DNA of 64,000 nucleotides from HGM11416 sp045596285 (GCA_045596285.1 JAZOCA010000025.1:59104-123103), one strand, 5' to 3'; shown: positions 42,108 through 50,455, counted from the first letter of the stretch. Numbers and translations: made by a program. Notes: generated by a model not told the origin, from the sequence alone.

Positions 42108-43245
42108 ATACTTTTGAAACAAAATCTTTTAACCTGCGTGAGGCACGTTTAGCGGTATTTGAAGAACATAAGCAAGAAATTCTTACGCTGTTAGGCGCAA
42201 AAAATGCTTCCCCGGGCGTAACCGCAATACCAAGCGAATAAAGTAATTTTTTAAAAAATTCTTCTCCGCTTTGTTTAAGATTTCCGATTAAAAGATAAGG
42301 AGCGTTCTCCCCGCCGATAACAGAAAAAGATGAATTTACAAAGGCAGAACGCAAAATTTCAGCGTTCGTGCGATAGTATTCTATTCTTTTTCTTTCTTGC
42401 ATTTTACTTTTTTTACAGTAAGAGGATATAACTGCACGCTGAGTTATCACGTTTACACCGTTAGAGCGCAAGCTTAAATATTTTTTATAGGCGGAATGAA
42501 TGGGGTTTTGTTTTTTAATAACCACATAACCGCACCTAATACCCGTAAAAGATAAATTTTTTGAATAAGAACGCACTTCAACTACGTTATCACAGTTTTC
42601 AACCAAATAAGGGCAATAATAACGGTCGGTAAAATCAGCGTAAGCGCCATCTATAACCAAAAGCATTCCTTTTTCATTACAATATCTTGCCAAATCTTTT
42701 GTTTGCCCTTCCGTCAAAACTTCCCCCGTGGGATTGTTTGGCGAGCACGCAAATAAAACGTCACCGCCATTTTTAGGCAATGGAAAAGCATTTTCCGGTT
42801 GACTTTTTACAAATTCGACCTTTACCCCGTGCAAACGACACAATTCTTCGTAAAGCGGATAGGTTGGAATAATTATCTGCGCACGTGAAAAATTGCATAT
42901 TTCAAACAATTCACCCAAAGCGGGTTTTGCGCCCGTAGTAATAAATATTTCATCACTATCTACGTCCGCTCCTAAACTGGCGTAATATTCGCTAATCCTT
43001 TTTTTAAGTTCGTAAATACCACATTCGGGCGGATATCCGCAAAAATATGCGCTTTTATTAAAGTAGATACTTTGTTTAACAATTGCTCGCCCCACCTTTT
43101 TTGGCGGTGGAAACTTTACGTCGCCAACAGATAAATCTAAAAGGGGAATTTTTATCCCCCCTTTTTTATATTTCGCTACTTCGTTTGCTACTTTTTGAAA
43201 TATATAATCGCCGTTTATCGACTTATAGCCACACTTTATATCCAT
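42106..43245 (-). CDS. dapL: Class I/II aminotransferase, LL-diaminopimelate aminotransferase-like
   Basis: 379 aa. PLP-aminotransferase fold with N-terminal YIFQKVANEVAKYKKGG and LDLSVGDVKFPPPKKV, GYPPECGIYELKKRIS, ITTGAKPALGELFEI, FACSPNNPTGEVLT, and the PLP lysine in SYSKNLSFTGIRCGYV. The N-terminal pattern matches DapL (LL-DAP aminotransferase). It lies 5 nt downstream of dapF, which supports a role in diaminopimelate and lysine synthesis, one step converting tetrahydrodipicolinate to LL-DAP. It is shorter than typical DapL (about 400 aa), so another aromatic or branched aminotransferase role is possible. Confidence 0.8.
   Translation of the reverse strand: MDIKCGYKSINGDYIFQKVANEVAKYKKGGIKIPLLDLSVGDVKFPPPKKVGRAIVKQSIYFNKSAYFCGYPPECGIYELKKRISEYYASLGADVDSDEIFITTGAKPALGELFEICNFSRAQIIIPTYPLYEELCRLHGVKVEFVKSQPENAFPLPKNGGDVLFACSPNNPTGEVLTEGQTKDLARYCNEKGMLLVIDGAYADFTDRYYCPYLVENCDNVVEVRSYSKNLSFTGIRCGYVVIKKQNPIHSAYKKYLSLRSNGVNVITQRAVISSYCKKSKMQERKRIEYYRTNAEILRSAFVNSSFSVIGGENAPYLLIGNLKQSGEEFFKKLLYSLGIAVTPGEAFFAPNSVRISCLCSSNTAKRASRRLKDFVSKV
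43214..43240 (-). repeat. Dispersed CTATA-GTCGATTA motif inside dapL
   Basis: Minus strand: AAAGTGTGGCTATAAG then TCGATAAACGGC, covering codons 2-11 and encoding KCGYKSINGD. Confidence 0.75.
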
Positions 43246-43250
43246 TTATC

Positions 43251-44033
43251 CTACCAAGCCCCCACAAAAATCACCTTTGGTTTACCTTCTGCATATATCT
43301 TATTTTTGACTTTTTTAAAGAGTATAATTCCCCCTTCGTAAACTATTTTCCCTTCATTTTTAAAATGCCCCATCTTATTAAGCAAAGCAAAAACCGCGCC
43401 ACCACCGCTCGTGCAACACAAAGTTTTACCGCATCCCCTTTCGTAAACGATAACTTTTGCTTTATTATGCCCCCGTTCGCAAAATTCAACGTTGATACCA
43501 CCGCTAAAAAGTTCGTGGTTTTTTATCGCATTAACTATGCGCTCGCGGGTAGGCAAATCGTAAAGCCCGCGAATAACAAGATGACTGTTTCCCACGTTAA
43601 CTTCGCTTGCCCTAACCCTAAAAACACCCCTTTCATCCTTTAAAAACAATAATCTGTTAAACCTATTCTCTTTTGTGTTACTTGCTTGAAAGTTGGGTTT
43701 ACCGACTTCTACGCGCACTTTTACACCTTTTTTAGCGTCTATAAAAATCTCTTTATCCCCGCTTGGCGTTTCTACTTTTAGTTCTTTTATACCACTTTCT
43801 TTATAAAGATATAGCCCCGCACACAAAAGCGCGCTACCGCAAAAAAGCGCACTAGAACCATCTGCGTTATAAATTTCTATACCCTGTTTATTCCCCTTTT
43901 GATAAAGGTAAACAACGCCGTCTGCACCTATTCCAAAATTTCTATTACACAACTTTATTACCTGTGCTTCAGTTGGCCTTTGAAAAAGAAAAATAAAATC
44001 GTTACCACAATTTTGCATTTTAACAAATCGCAT
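43251..44033 (-). CDS. dapF: Diaminopimelate epimerase (divergent)
   Basis: 260 aa from the ATG at 44033; an ATG at 44051 lies inside a hairpin. N-terminal KMQNCGNDFIFLF, NADGSSALFCGSALLC (first catalytic Cys; usual form CGNG) and RGCGKTLCCTSGGGAV (second catalytic Cys; usual form CGTGA) place it in the DapF family. Both cysteines are kept although the loops differ from the norm. It converts LL- to meso-diaminopimelate for peptidoglycan and lysine. A terminator-like hairpin with T7 directly abuts the start codon, so expression may be attenuated. The dapL gene follows after 5 nt. Confidence 0.82.
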   Translation of the reverse strand: MRFVKMQNCGNDFIFLFQRPTEAQVIKLCNRNFGIGADGVVYLYQKGNKQGIEIYNADGSSALFCGSALLCAGLYLYKESGIKELKVETPSGDKEIFIDAKKGVKVRVEVGKPNFQASNTKENRFNRLLFLKDERGVFRVRASEVNVGNSHLVIRGLYDLPTRERIVNAIKNHELFSGGINVEFCERGHNKAKVIVYERGCGKTLCCTSGGGAVFALLNKMGHFKNEGKIVYEGGIILFKKVKNKIYAEGKPKVIFVGAW

Positions 44034-44069
44034 AAAAAAACCGCCGTTCATACTATTATATGAAGGCGG
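44034..44069 (-). terminator. Terminator-like hairpin abutting the dapF start (possible attenuator)
   Basis: Minus strand: CCGCC-TTCATA, 6-nt loop, TATGAA-C-GGCGG, then T7 (44040-44034), immediately followed by the ATG of dapF. The recR transcript has its own terminator further upstream, so this one would act on the dapF leader. Confidence 0.55.
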
Positions 44070-44196
44070 ATTGAAAAATGACTTTAAAAAATTATTTTTA
44101 TATTATGCTATTTAACAGGCAATAATTGCACTAAAAAAATTAAACCTAAAAAGGTTTAAATATGGATGCTAAAAAGATTTGCTAAAAAAAATAAAA

Positions 44197-44222
44197 AGAG
44201 TGAAAATTTTCACCCTTTTTTT
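44197..44222. terminator. Bidirectional terminator after recR
   Basis: GGGTGAAAA/TTTTCACTC perfect inverted repeat with T-rich runs on both strands, between recR and dapF. Confidence 0.6.
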
Positions 44223-44232
44223 AAAATTTATG

Positions 44233-44261
44233 CCGTTAATTGCGTTATACGCTCACTTTTG
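44233..44261 (-). repeat. Dispersed motif copy downstream of recR
   Basis: Minus strand: AAAAGTGAGCGTATAAC then GCAATTAACGGC. Confidence 0.6.
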
Positions 44262-44316
44262 TATTTTTCGCTCCTTTTAAACAAAACTAAAAATCTCGTT
44301 AAAACAGTGGCAAAAA

Positions 44317-44910
44317 TTACATATCTCTTCTATCTATAATAGCGCGAGATAAAGAACTTACGTCTGCATATTCTATATCCGTACCGACGGCTATACCGTG
44401 CGCAAGACGGGTAACTTTTATTCCCAAGGGTTTTAAAAGCCCAGCAATATACATTGCAGTTGCTTCCCCTTCGACGTCTGGATTAGTGGCCATAATAACT
44501 TCTTTTATACCGCCCTTTTGCACCCTTTCCAAAAGTTCTTTTATGCGAATTTGATTTGGTCCTATACCGTCTAAGGGGCTTAAAGTACCGTGAAGAACGT
44601 GGTATACGCCCGAAAATTCGTGTGCTTTTTCAAGAGCGATAACGTCTTTGGGCTCTTTAACCACGCAAACCGTTTCATGCGCGCGCTCTTTACATATATC
44701 GCACACTTCGTTTTCGCTATAATTACCGCAAACAGAACAGTATTTAACCTGTTTTTTTGCGTTTATAATGCTCTGCGCAAAAGCGTAAGCGTCCTCTTCA
44801 CTCATATTAATAACCTTATAAGCAAAGCGTTGCGCAGTTTTAGTGCCTACTCCGGGCAATTTTGTAAATTCATTTATAAGCCTACCGATAGGCTCTATAA
44901 ACACCTTCAT
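44317..44910 (-). CDS. recR: Recombination protein RecR
   Basis: 197 aa, full length. N-terminal helix-hairpin-helix (LPGVGTKTAQRFAYKV), zinc finger CSVCGNYSENEVCDIC, Toprim domain VCVVKEPKDVIALEKAH, and C-terminal VTRLAHGIAVGTDIEYAD. RecR acts with RecF/RecO to load RecA at gaps. It lies 4 nt after the ybaB gene in the conserved dnaX-ybaB-recR cluster. Confidence 0.97.
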   Translation of the reverse strand: MKVFIEPIGRLINEFTKLPGVGTKTAQRFAYKVINMSEEDAYAFAQSIINAKKQVKYCSVCGNYSENEVCDICKERAHETVCVVKEPKDVIALEKAHEFSGVYHVLHGTLSPLDGIGPNQIRIKELLERVQKGGIKEVIMATNPDVEGEATAMYIAGLLKPLGIKVTRLAHGIAVGTDIEYADVSSLSRAIIDRRDM

Positions 44911-44913
44911 ATA

Positions 44914-45255
44914 TTATAGCATGCCCCCGGCATTACCGAACTTACCCATTTTTTCGTTGTATAGTTCGTCTGCTTCTTCGTAAGCGGAATTTAAAGCCGC
45001 AATAATTAAATCTTCAAGCATTTCCATATCGTCAAGGTCAACGGCGTTGGGGCTGATAGAGATTGAAGAAACAACCTTTTTACCGTTTACCACTACTTTT
45101 ACAAGACCACCACCGCTTTCGCCTTCGATTTCTGCATTTTCAAGTTCTTCTTGAGCCTTTGCTAAATCTTCTTGCATTTTCTGCGCCTGTCTCATAAGTT
45201 GTTGCATTTGCGCGTTACCGCCAAATCCACCAAAACCACCTTTAAATCCTGCCAT
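44914..45255 (-). CDS. ybaB: YbaB/EbfC nucleoid-associated protein
   Basis: 113 aa. Typical YbaB: a Gly/Phe-rich N-terminus, MQQLMRQAQKMQEDLAKAQEEL helix, and VKVVVNGKKVVSSISISP. It is a dimeric DNA-binding protein of unclear role, encoded as usual between dnaX and recR. Confidence 0.95.
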   Translation of the reverse strand: MAGFKGGFGGFGGNAQMQQLMRQAQKMQEDLAKAQEELENAEIEGESGGGLVKVVVNGKKVVSSISISPNAVDLDDMEMLEDLIIAALNSAYEEADELYNEKMGKFGNAGGML

Positions 45256-45309
45256 AATCGTATACTCCTTTAAAATCGTAATGTGGGCTAAGCCCTAATA
45301 ATATAATAA

Positions 45310-47211
45310 TTAATCGTTTTCTATTTTTAGTTTATTGCCAACGTAATCTTTGACCTTTTGAGCTGCAAGATCTTCTTCCTTTTGTTTTTCCATTTCAGAA
45401 GTATCTTTTATAATTTTAACCCCTTCGTATCCCTGTTCTTGTGCATAACCGTTAAGTTTTGCAAGGTTTTCGGGGCGAGTTAAAAGGGTGTATTCATTAT
45501 CGCCTGGTGCTATTACGTTAAGAAAATTACCCGCTGAAGTTGCCGATACGTCTTGGCAGGCAACCCAAAGCATAATTTCTTTTTTCTGGCGTAAACTTCT
45601 TAAAATCGAGCCCCAAACAGCGCTTGCATCTGCGCCTTTCACGCTTTTAACGCTCTTTTCGCTTTTAGTTTCGCTTTTGGTTTCAACTTTTACTTCTTTT
45701 TCTTCGACCTTTTGAATAACTTCTTGCTTTTTAGGCGTGGTAGATACGCTTGGCGCGCCTAAGAAAGAAAACTGGTTTTCATCCGGTTCTTCAATCGGCA
45801 TAGAAGCCATTAAACTTGCAAGATCGGCATCAATTTCGGCGCTGTTAGAAGTTTTTTTCAAGGTTGGTTTTTCTTGCCTTTCAGCAGAAGTTTCTTCAAC
45901 CTGTTCAACTTCTTCTTTTGCCCGATTTTTCTCTTGAATGACCGTTTCTTGCGGTTTTTGTTCGATTTTTTGCGCTACGTTATTACTTTTTTGTGACCTT
46001 TCTTCTTTTTTTACAACTTCCGCCTGTTTAACGTCAGTTAGGTTTTTAACGGTAAACTGCCCTTCTTCTATCTTTTTTTCAAGGGCGGAAATTCTTGCAA
46101 GTAAGGCGTCTATATTATAATCTGCTTGCGGAAGACTTGCCTTTACAGCCGCCGTTTCGAACACTATTTTCGGGTGCGTGCTGTACTTTAAATCCCCTTC
46201 TGCAACAGAGAAAATTTCTATCGAACGCAAAAGCGCGTGAACGTCTGTTTTTTCGCTTAGCTTTTTTAGTTCGTTAAATTTATCTTCGGGAAGAGAAAGA
46301 ACTTCGTCTGCGTTAGAACAAGTTTTAATAACCAAAATATCGCGAAGAGCCGAAGCGACGTCACGGTTTAAAATGCTAACCGATTTACCGCGCATTAAAA
46401 GCTCGTCTGTTAAAGAAAGCATCTTGCCGGTGTTTCCTTCAAACATAGCCGAAAGCAATTTTTCAATAACGGCGCGATCTGAAGTTCCAAGCACTTCTAA
46501 AACGTCGTCGTATGTTAAAATACCGTCTGAATAAGAAAGGCAAATATCGGCAATAGAAAGCGCGTCGCGCACGCTACCTTCGCCCGCTTTAGCGATTAAT
46601 GTAACCGCTTCTTTTTGATATTTTTTACCAACTTTATCGTAAATTTCGCAAATAAACTGCGCTATTTTTTGTGTGGAAATCAGTTTGAAGTCAAAGCGCA
46701 AGCATCTTGATAAGATAGTTGCCGGAATTTTGTGCACTTCGGTAGTAGCCAAAATAAAAACTGCGTGTGAAGGCGGTTCTTCTAAGGTTTTTAAAAGCGC
46801 GTTAAAAGCTTCCGTCGTGAGCATGTGAACTTCGTCTATAATATAAACCTTATATCTACCTGCAACCGGCGGATACTGAATTTTATCGCGGATATCGCGC
46901 ACGTTTTCAACTTTATTGTTAGAAGCGGCGTCCATTTCTAAAACGTCTAAATTAGAAGGACTTTCTAACTTCTTACAGGCTTCGCACTCTCCGCAAGGAC
47001 TGCCGTTTACTGGATTCAAACAATTTATTGCGCGCGCAAAAACCTTGGCAGCGGTAGTTTTACCCGTGCCCCTTGCACCGCAAAACAGATAGGCGTGCCC
47101 AACTCTGCCGGTGTTTATTTGATTTATTAAAGTTTTAACAACGTGTTCCTGGCCGATTATTTCATCAAAAGTTTTTGGCCTAAACTGACGGTAAAGCGCA
47201 AGATAAGACAT
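45310..47211 (-). CDS. dnaX: DNA polymerase III subunit gamma/tau
   Basis: 633 aa. P-loop GARGTGKTTAAKVFARA, zinc-binding CLNPVNGSPCGECEAC, Walker B YIIDEVHMLTTEAF, sensor LATTEVHKIPATILSRC. Residues about 370-520 are a low-complexity Lys/Glu-rich linker, then a tau-type C-terminal domain. Clamp-loader ATPase of the replisome. Lies upstream of ybaB-recR on the same strand. Confidence 0.97.
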   Translation of the reverse strand: MSYLALYRQFRPKTFDEIIGQEHVVKTLINQINTGRVGHAYLFCGARGTGKTTAAKVFARAINCLNPVNGSPCGECEACKKLESPSNLDVLEMDAASNNKVENVRDIRDKIQYPPVAGRYKVYIIDEVHMLTTEAFNALLKTLEEPPSHAVFILATTEVHKIPATILSRCLRFDFKLISTQKIAQFICEIYDKVGKKYQKEAVTLIAKAGEGSVRDALSIADICLSYSDGILTYDDVLEVLGTSDRAVIEKLLSAMFEGNTGKMLSLTDELLMRGKSVSILNRDVASALRDILVIKTCSNADEVLSLPEDKFNELKKLSEKTDVHALLRSIEIFSVAEGDLKYSTHPKIVFETAAVKASLPQADYNIDALLARISALEKKIEEGQFTVKNLTDVKQAEVVKKEERSQKSNNVAQKIEQKPQETVIQEKNRAKEEVEQVEETSAERQEKPTLKKTSNSAEIDADLASLMASMPIEEPDENQFSFLGAPSVSTTPKKQEVIQKVEEKEVKVETKSETKSEKSVKSVKGADASAVWGSILRSLRQKKEIMLWVACQDVSATSAGNFLNVIAPGDNEYTLLTRPENLAKLNGYAQEQGYEGVKIIKDTSEMEKQKEEDLAAQKVKDYVGNKLKIEND

Positions 47212-47303
47212 TTTATCTCCTTAAAACTGTTATCGTATTTTACGTGGCGCGCTACTTGTAAGTGATACCCGCGCTCAACGCGCAACTAAAAATTTTAGTC
47301 ATC

Positions 47304-47858
47304 TTACAAAATGTCGCTGATTTTTCTTTTTATTCTTTGCAAGGCGTTATCCACCGCCTTTGCTTCCTTGTTCATTCTTTGCCCGATTTCAACGTAAGAA
47401 AGCCCCTCTAAATAAAGTTTAAAAACGTTTTTTTCAAAGTGAGAAAGATTGCTTTTTATTTTCTCCATAAGCTCGTCGGCCGCTTCTTGGCTTATAATTT
47501 GATCTTCGGGATCAACGAACCCAACCCCTTTATTTTGCGTTCCGTCTTCTATAGAAACGGATGCGTTTAAGGGAGCGTTCTTTTTGCTTTGCGCCTTTAA
47601 CACGGCGCTTATAATAGAATTTTTAATACATGCGTAAGCATAGGTGGAAAACTGCCCGCAAAAATTAAAAGTATTAACGGCGTTTAAAAGCCCTAAAACC
47701 CCTTCTTGCATAAGGTCGTCGTTATCGCCACCGGCAAGAAAAAACTTTCTTGCCAAAGACTTAATCATGTTCTTATATCTTTCATAAAGTAGGTTAAAAG
47801 CGTTGTTATCTCCGCCCTTATATTGCTCTATAAGTCGATTATCGCTACATTCAAGCAT
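47304..47858 (-). CDS. sigH: RNA polymerase sigma factor, SigH (Spo0H) type
   Basis: 184 aa. Region 2 (LARKFFLAGGDNDDLMQEGVLGLLNAVNTF, CGQFSTYAYACIKNSI) and region 4 (LSHFEKNVFKLYLEGLSYVEIGQRMNKEAKAVDNALQRIKRK) fit the SigH family. The order mrnC-rlmB-sigH is conserved in Bacillus and Clostridium, where SigH starts sporulation and stationary-phase transcription. It begins directly after rlmB. Slightly short compared with Bacillus SigH (218 aa). The dispersed-motif-like word at 47825-47843 lies within the first codons. Confidence 0.88.
   Translation of the reverse strand: MLECSDNRLIEQYKGGDNNAFNLLYERYKNMIKSLARKFFLAGGDNDDLMQEGVLGLLNAVNTFNFCGQFSTYAYACIKNSIISAVLKAQSKKNAPLNASVSIEDGTQNKGVGFVDPEDQIISQEAADELMEKIKSNLSHFEKNVFKLYLEGLSYVEIGQRMNKEAKAVDNALQRIKRKISDIL
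47825..47843 (+). repeat. Dispersed motif-like word inside sigH
   Basis: GCTCTATAAGTCGATTATCG matches the core of the dispersed motif in the 5' coding region; the flanking AAAAGTG part is missing, so it could be chance. Confidence 0.4.
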
Positions 47859-48578
47859 TTACGCCTGCCTTTGGCGAAGGGCTTCGAACACGGCTACACC
47901 CGTTGCAACGGATGCGTTTAAAGAATTGATTTTGCCGTGCATTTTAATACTCATAACCCCATCACACTTTTGTTTTGTAAGGCGGTTAATGCCCGTATCT
48001 TCTCCACCGATAACTATTGCAATTCGCCCGGTTAGGTTGGTTTTATATAAATCGCTACCGCCGAGTTCAAGCCCGTAAACCCAAATACCGGCGTCCTTAA
48101 GTTTATCTATTGAAGAATTGATATTCGTTTCTTTTGCGATTGCAACGTGATTTGCTCCGCCTTCCGAAATTCTCATAACGGTATCGGTAACAGATGCCGA
48201 ACGGTGCTTACCTATAACGATACCGTCTATACCAGCGCACTCTGCAACCCTAATAATACTGCCCAAGTTATGTGGATCTTCAATGCCGTCTAACACCAAA
48301 AAGAAACAATCGCGGCAAGCGCAAGAAGAAATCATATCGTCTAAATCGGAATACTCAAAATCGGTAACGAATGCGATAAACCCTTGATGACGCCCGCTTT
48401 TGCATTGTTTATCTAAAACGGACTTATCTGCAAAAGCAACTTTAACGCCCGCTTCGCGAAGTTCAGCCAAAAGTTTTTTAGAGTCTGCATCACGAAGACC
48501 GTTCTGCACCAAAACTTTATCAATCGTCTTTTGAGTTTTTATAAGTTCGCTAACCGCGTTTTTACCTTCAACTGTCAT
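47859..48578 (-). CDS. rlmB: 23S rRNA (guanosine-2'-O)-methyltransferase RlmB
   Basis: 239 aa SpoU-family enzyme: substrate-binding N-terminus, then the knot motifs LDGIEDPHNLGSIIRVAECAG, AIVIGGEDTGI and MHGKINSLNASVATGVAVFE. It methylates a guanosine in 23S rRNA (Gm2251 in E. coli). It overlaps mrnC by 11 nt and abuts sigH. Confidence 0.95.
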   Translation of the reverse strand: MTVEGKNAVSELIKTQKTIDKVLVQNGLRDADSKKLLAELREAGVKVAFADKSVLDKQCKSGRHQGFIAFVTDFEYSDLDDMISSCACRDCFFLVLDGIEDPHNLGSIIRVAECAGIDGIVIGKHRSASVTDTVMRISEGGANHVAIAKETNINSSIDKLKDAGIWVYGLELGGSDLYKTNLTGRIAIVIGGEDTGINRLTKQKCDGVMSIKMHGKINSLNASVATGVAVFEALRQRQA

Positions 48579-49050
48579 TTATCTCTTCTCCTTTGCTATC
48601 CGATAAATTTAGAAGCTCATTCATTCTTTGAACTTGCCCAGTAACGTATAAATAGCCGATAACCGCCTCGAACCCCGTTGATTTACTGTAATTGGCAGGA
48701 CTCTGGTTTTTAGCTTTGCTTATTTTTTTAGAATTCTTTGCTCTGCGATAAATATCGCTTTCTTCATCAGTCAAAAGTGGCAAAATACGCCCTACGAGAT
48801 CAGCCTGCGCGCCCGCGCAAACGAGTTTTGCTTCCCTTTTGTTAAGTTCACCGCTTTTCGCGTCGCTATTAAAAGCGAGTTTTTCGCGCACGTATAGCGA
48901 ATGAACGGCGTCGCCAAGGTAAGCCAAAACTACCGGATTCATAAGTTTTGCCTGTGTAATAGATATTTTTTGACCGATATCGAACAAAATCAACTCACTT
49001 TTGCGCCAAAAAACGCAATGGCTTGGCGCATAAAAGATATTAGGCATCAC
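48568..49050 (-). CDS. mrnC: Mini-ribonuclease III
   Basis: 160 aa. The RNase III catalytic motif appears as VVLAYLGDAVHSLYVRE, followed by the family's usual RREAKLVCAGAQ-like segment and STGFEAVIGYLY (second acidic site). It lacks a dsRNA-binding domain, as expected for MrnC, which trims 23S rRNA ends. The first 35 residues are longer than usual and the ATG at 49050 has no clear ribosome binding site, so a start nearer codon 20-30 is possible. Stop codon TGA. Confidence 0.88.
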   Translation of the reverse strand: MMPNIFYAPSHCVFWRKSELILFDIGQKISITQAKLMNPVVLAYLGDAVHSLYVREKLAFNSDAKSGELNKREAKLVCAGAQADLVGRILPLLTDEESDIYRRAKNSKKISKAKNQSPANYSKSTGFEAVIGYLYVTGQVQRMNELLNLSDSKGEEINDS

Positions 49051-49057
49051 AAAAAAA

Positions 49058-49083
49058 CAACGGCTTTATAGCCCGCTTTTAAT
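49058..49083 (-). repeat. Dispersed motif copy upstream of mrnC
   Basis: Minus strand: TTAAAAGCGGGCTATAA then AGCCGTTGTT; a moderately degenerate copy. Confidence 0.45.
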
Positions 49084-49199
49084 TTATTTCGCGGTAATGA
49101 CGAATTTTTGACATACTAGCCGTATTTTACACTATTGCCACCTTTAATTATAACATAATAATCACTTTTTTACAATTGTTTTGATTAAATTAGTTAAAA

Positions 49200-49913
49200 T
49201 TACGCCGATATTAGATATTCAACCGCGCCACGAAAAATTGCAAGGGCAATTTCCTGCTGATATTCGCTATTAATAAGCAAATTCTCGTCTTGCGGGTTAG
49301 ATAAAAACCCACATTCCACGATAACTGCGGGATACGGGCAAACGTTTAACAGATAATAATCGCCAACTAGCGCCGAACTAATTCTGCCGTTTTGCGGTAA
49401 ATTGTTTATTTGCGATTGAATAACGGTGGCAAGTTGTTTGCCCTTTTCGTAGCCCGCTTTATAAAAAACCTGCCCACCCCGCCTATTTGAATCGCTAAAC
49501 TTGTTTTGATGAATAGAAATAAACAAATCCGCCCCCGACTGCTTCATAATCTTTTCGCGAGCGCGCATATCCCGTTTTTTATGCCCTGCGCCCGTGTGCC
49601 CGTAAAGCCCGGCTGAAGTTTTTCTTGTTAGAATGGCATTAAAGCCCTTTTCTTTGAATAAATCGCTTAGTTTTAACGCGATTGCAAGATTTATATCGCT
49701 TTCTAAAGCGCCCGTCGTAGAGCCGATAACACCGCCGTCTATGCCACCATGCCCCGCATCTATAACTATAGTGTGAAAATAGGCGGGAGAATTAGCCCCC
49801 TGCACTCTTGTTGCCATCAAGTAAAAAGAACCAAATCCCACCAAACAAAAAAGAAGCAAAAGAAAAAAAGCAAGCCCTTTTTTATCGTAAAAGTATAATT
49901 TTTTACCGTTCAT
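49200..49913 (-). CDS. cwlD: N-acetylmuramoyl-L-alanine amidase, CwlD type
   Basis: 237 aa, the length of Bacillus CwlD. One N-terminal membrane segment (about 13-33), then the Amidase_3 fold with zinc ligands in VIDAGHGGIDGG, the Glu in ESDINLAIALKLSDLF, SIHQNKFSD and VECGFLSNPQDE. CwlD cuts the stem peptide during spore-cortex muramic lactam formation, so it supports a spore-forming host. Ribosome binding site AAAGGG. Confidence 0.9.
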   Translation of the reverse strand: MNGKKLYFYDKKGLAFFLLLLFCLVGFGSFYLMATRVQGANSPAYFHTIVIDAGHGGIDGGVIGSTTGALESDINLAIALKLSDLFKEKGFNAILTRKTSAGLYGHTGAGHKKRDMRAREKIMKQSGADLFISIHQNKFSDSNRRGGQVFYKAGYEKGKQLATVIQSQINNLPQNGRISSALVGDYYLLNVCPYPAVIVECGFLSNPQDENLLINSEYQQEIALAIFRGAVEYLISA

Positions 49914-49949
49914 TTATAATTACCCTTTATATTATCTTAATACCTACGT

Positions 49950-50183
49950 AATATATATATTATATATAAGGTAACGGATATTATTAAAAACGTAAAAAAT
50001 CTAAGCGGTTTTCTTTTAGAGCACACACCGCCCTTTTACCCTTTGAGCGCTGTCAATTGCATATAATTTTTTATAAATTTTACCATCTAATAATTGTGGA
50101 TAAGTTTAATAGTTATCCACAAAGTTATTAACTTTTTGCCCCGTTTTGCATTTTTTTTGTGGATAACTACCCACTTTTCCACA
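49950..50183. other. oriC-like DnaA-box cluster with AT-rich stretch
   Basis: Perfect DnaA boxes TTATCCACA or its complement at 50095-50103 (minus), 50113-50121 (plus) and 50158-50166 (minus), plus one-mismatch TTTTCCACA at 50175-50183 (plus). An alternating TA stretch (TAATATATATATTATATATA) at about 49951-49970 could be an unwinding element. There is no dnaA or dnaN gene in the window, so it could also be a DnaA-titrating or regulatory site. Confidence 0.5.
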
Positions 50184-50343
50184 GTTATGCACTATATCGA
50201 TATATTATGGCATTAAATATCTTCCTTTTTTTAGACCGCGTGTTTGATTTTATAGAAGAAAAAATTTTACATTAAAATCGCAGAAAAAATGCGGAAAAAT
50301 AAAAAACAGTCAAAAAAACCTTCAAAAAAGGGGTGCAACCCTA

Positions 50344-50371
50344 TTGACAAATAAAAAAAGCGTGGTATAAT
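50344..50371 (+). promoter_or_regulatory. Consensus sigma-A promoter of the RHS locus
   Basis: Perfect TTGACA (50344-50349), 16-bp spacer, perfect TATAAT (50366-50371). Transcription would begin near 50378, about 260 nt before the RHS start codon. Confidence 0.75.
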
Positions 50372-50418
50372 ATAATTGCAAACATATGTTCGCATTGCTT
50401 TTATGTGATTTAACTCGT

Positions 50419-50455
50419 AGCGATAGTATCCCCTTTAAGGGGGCTATCGCTTTTT
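50419..50455 (+). terminator. Intrinsic terminator in the RHS leader
   Basis: AGCGATAG-TAT-CCCC, loop, GGGG-CTATCGCT then T5. With the promoter it would yield an RNA of about 75-80 nt; read-through is needed to express the RHS gene. Confidence 0.7.

Noticed and set aside
44070..44316. Lysine riboswitch upstream of dapF
   Set aside because: The 247-bp leader is AT-rich and I could not place the conserved L-box elements. Only the terminator-like hairpin at its end is clear.
47212..47303. Signal recognition particle RNA next to dnaX
   Set aside because: This is a common location in Firmicutes, but the 92-bp gap shows no GGAA-type apical loop or long hairpin of that RNA.
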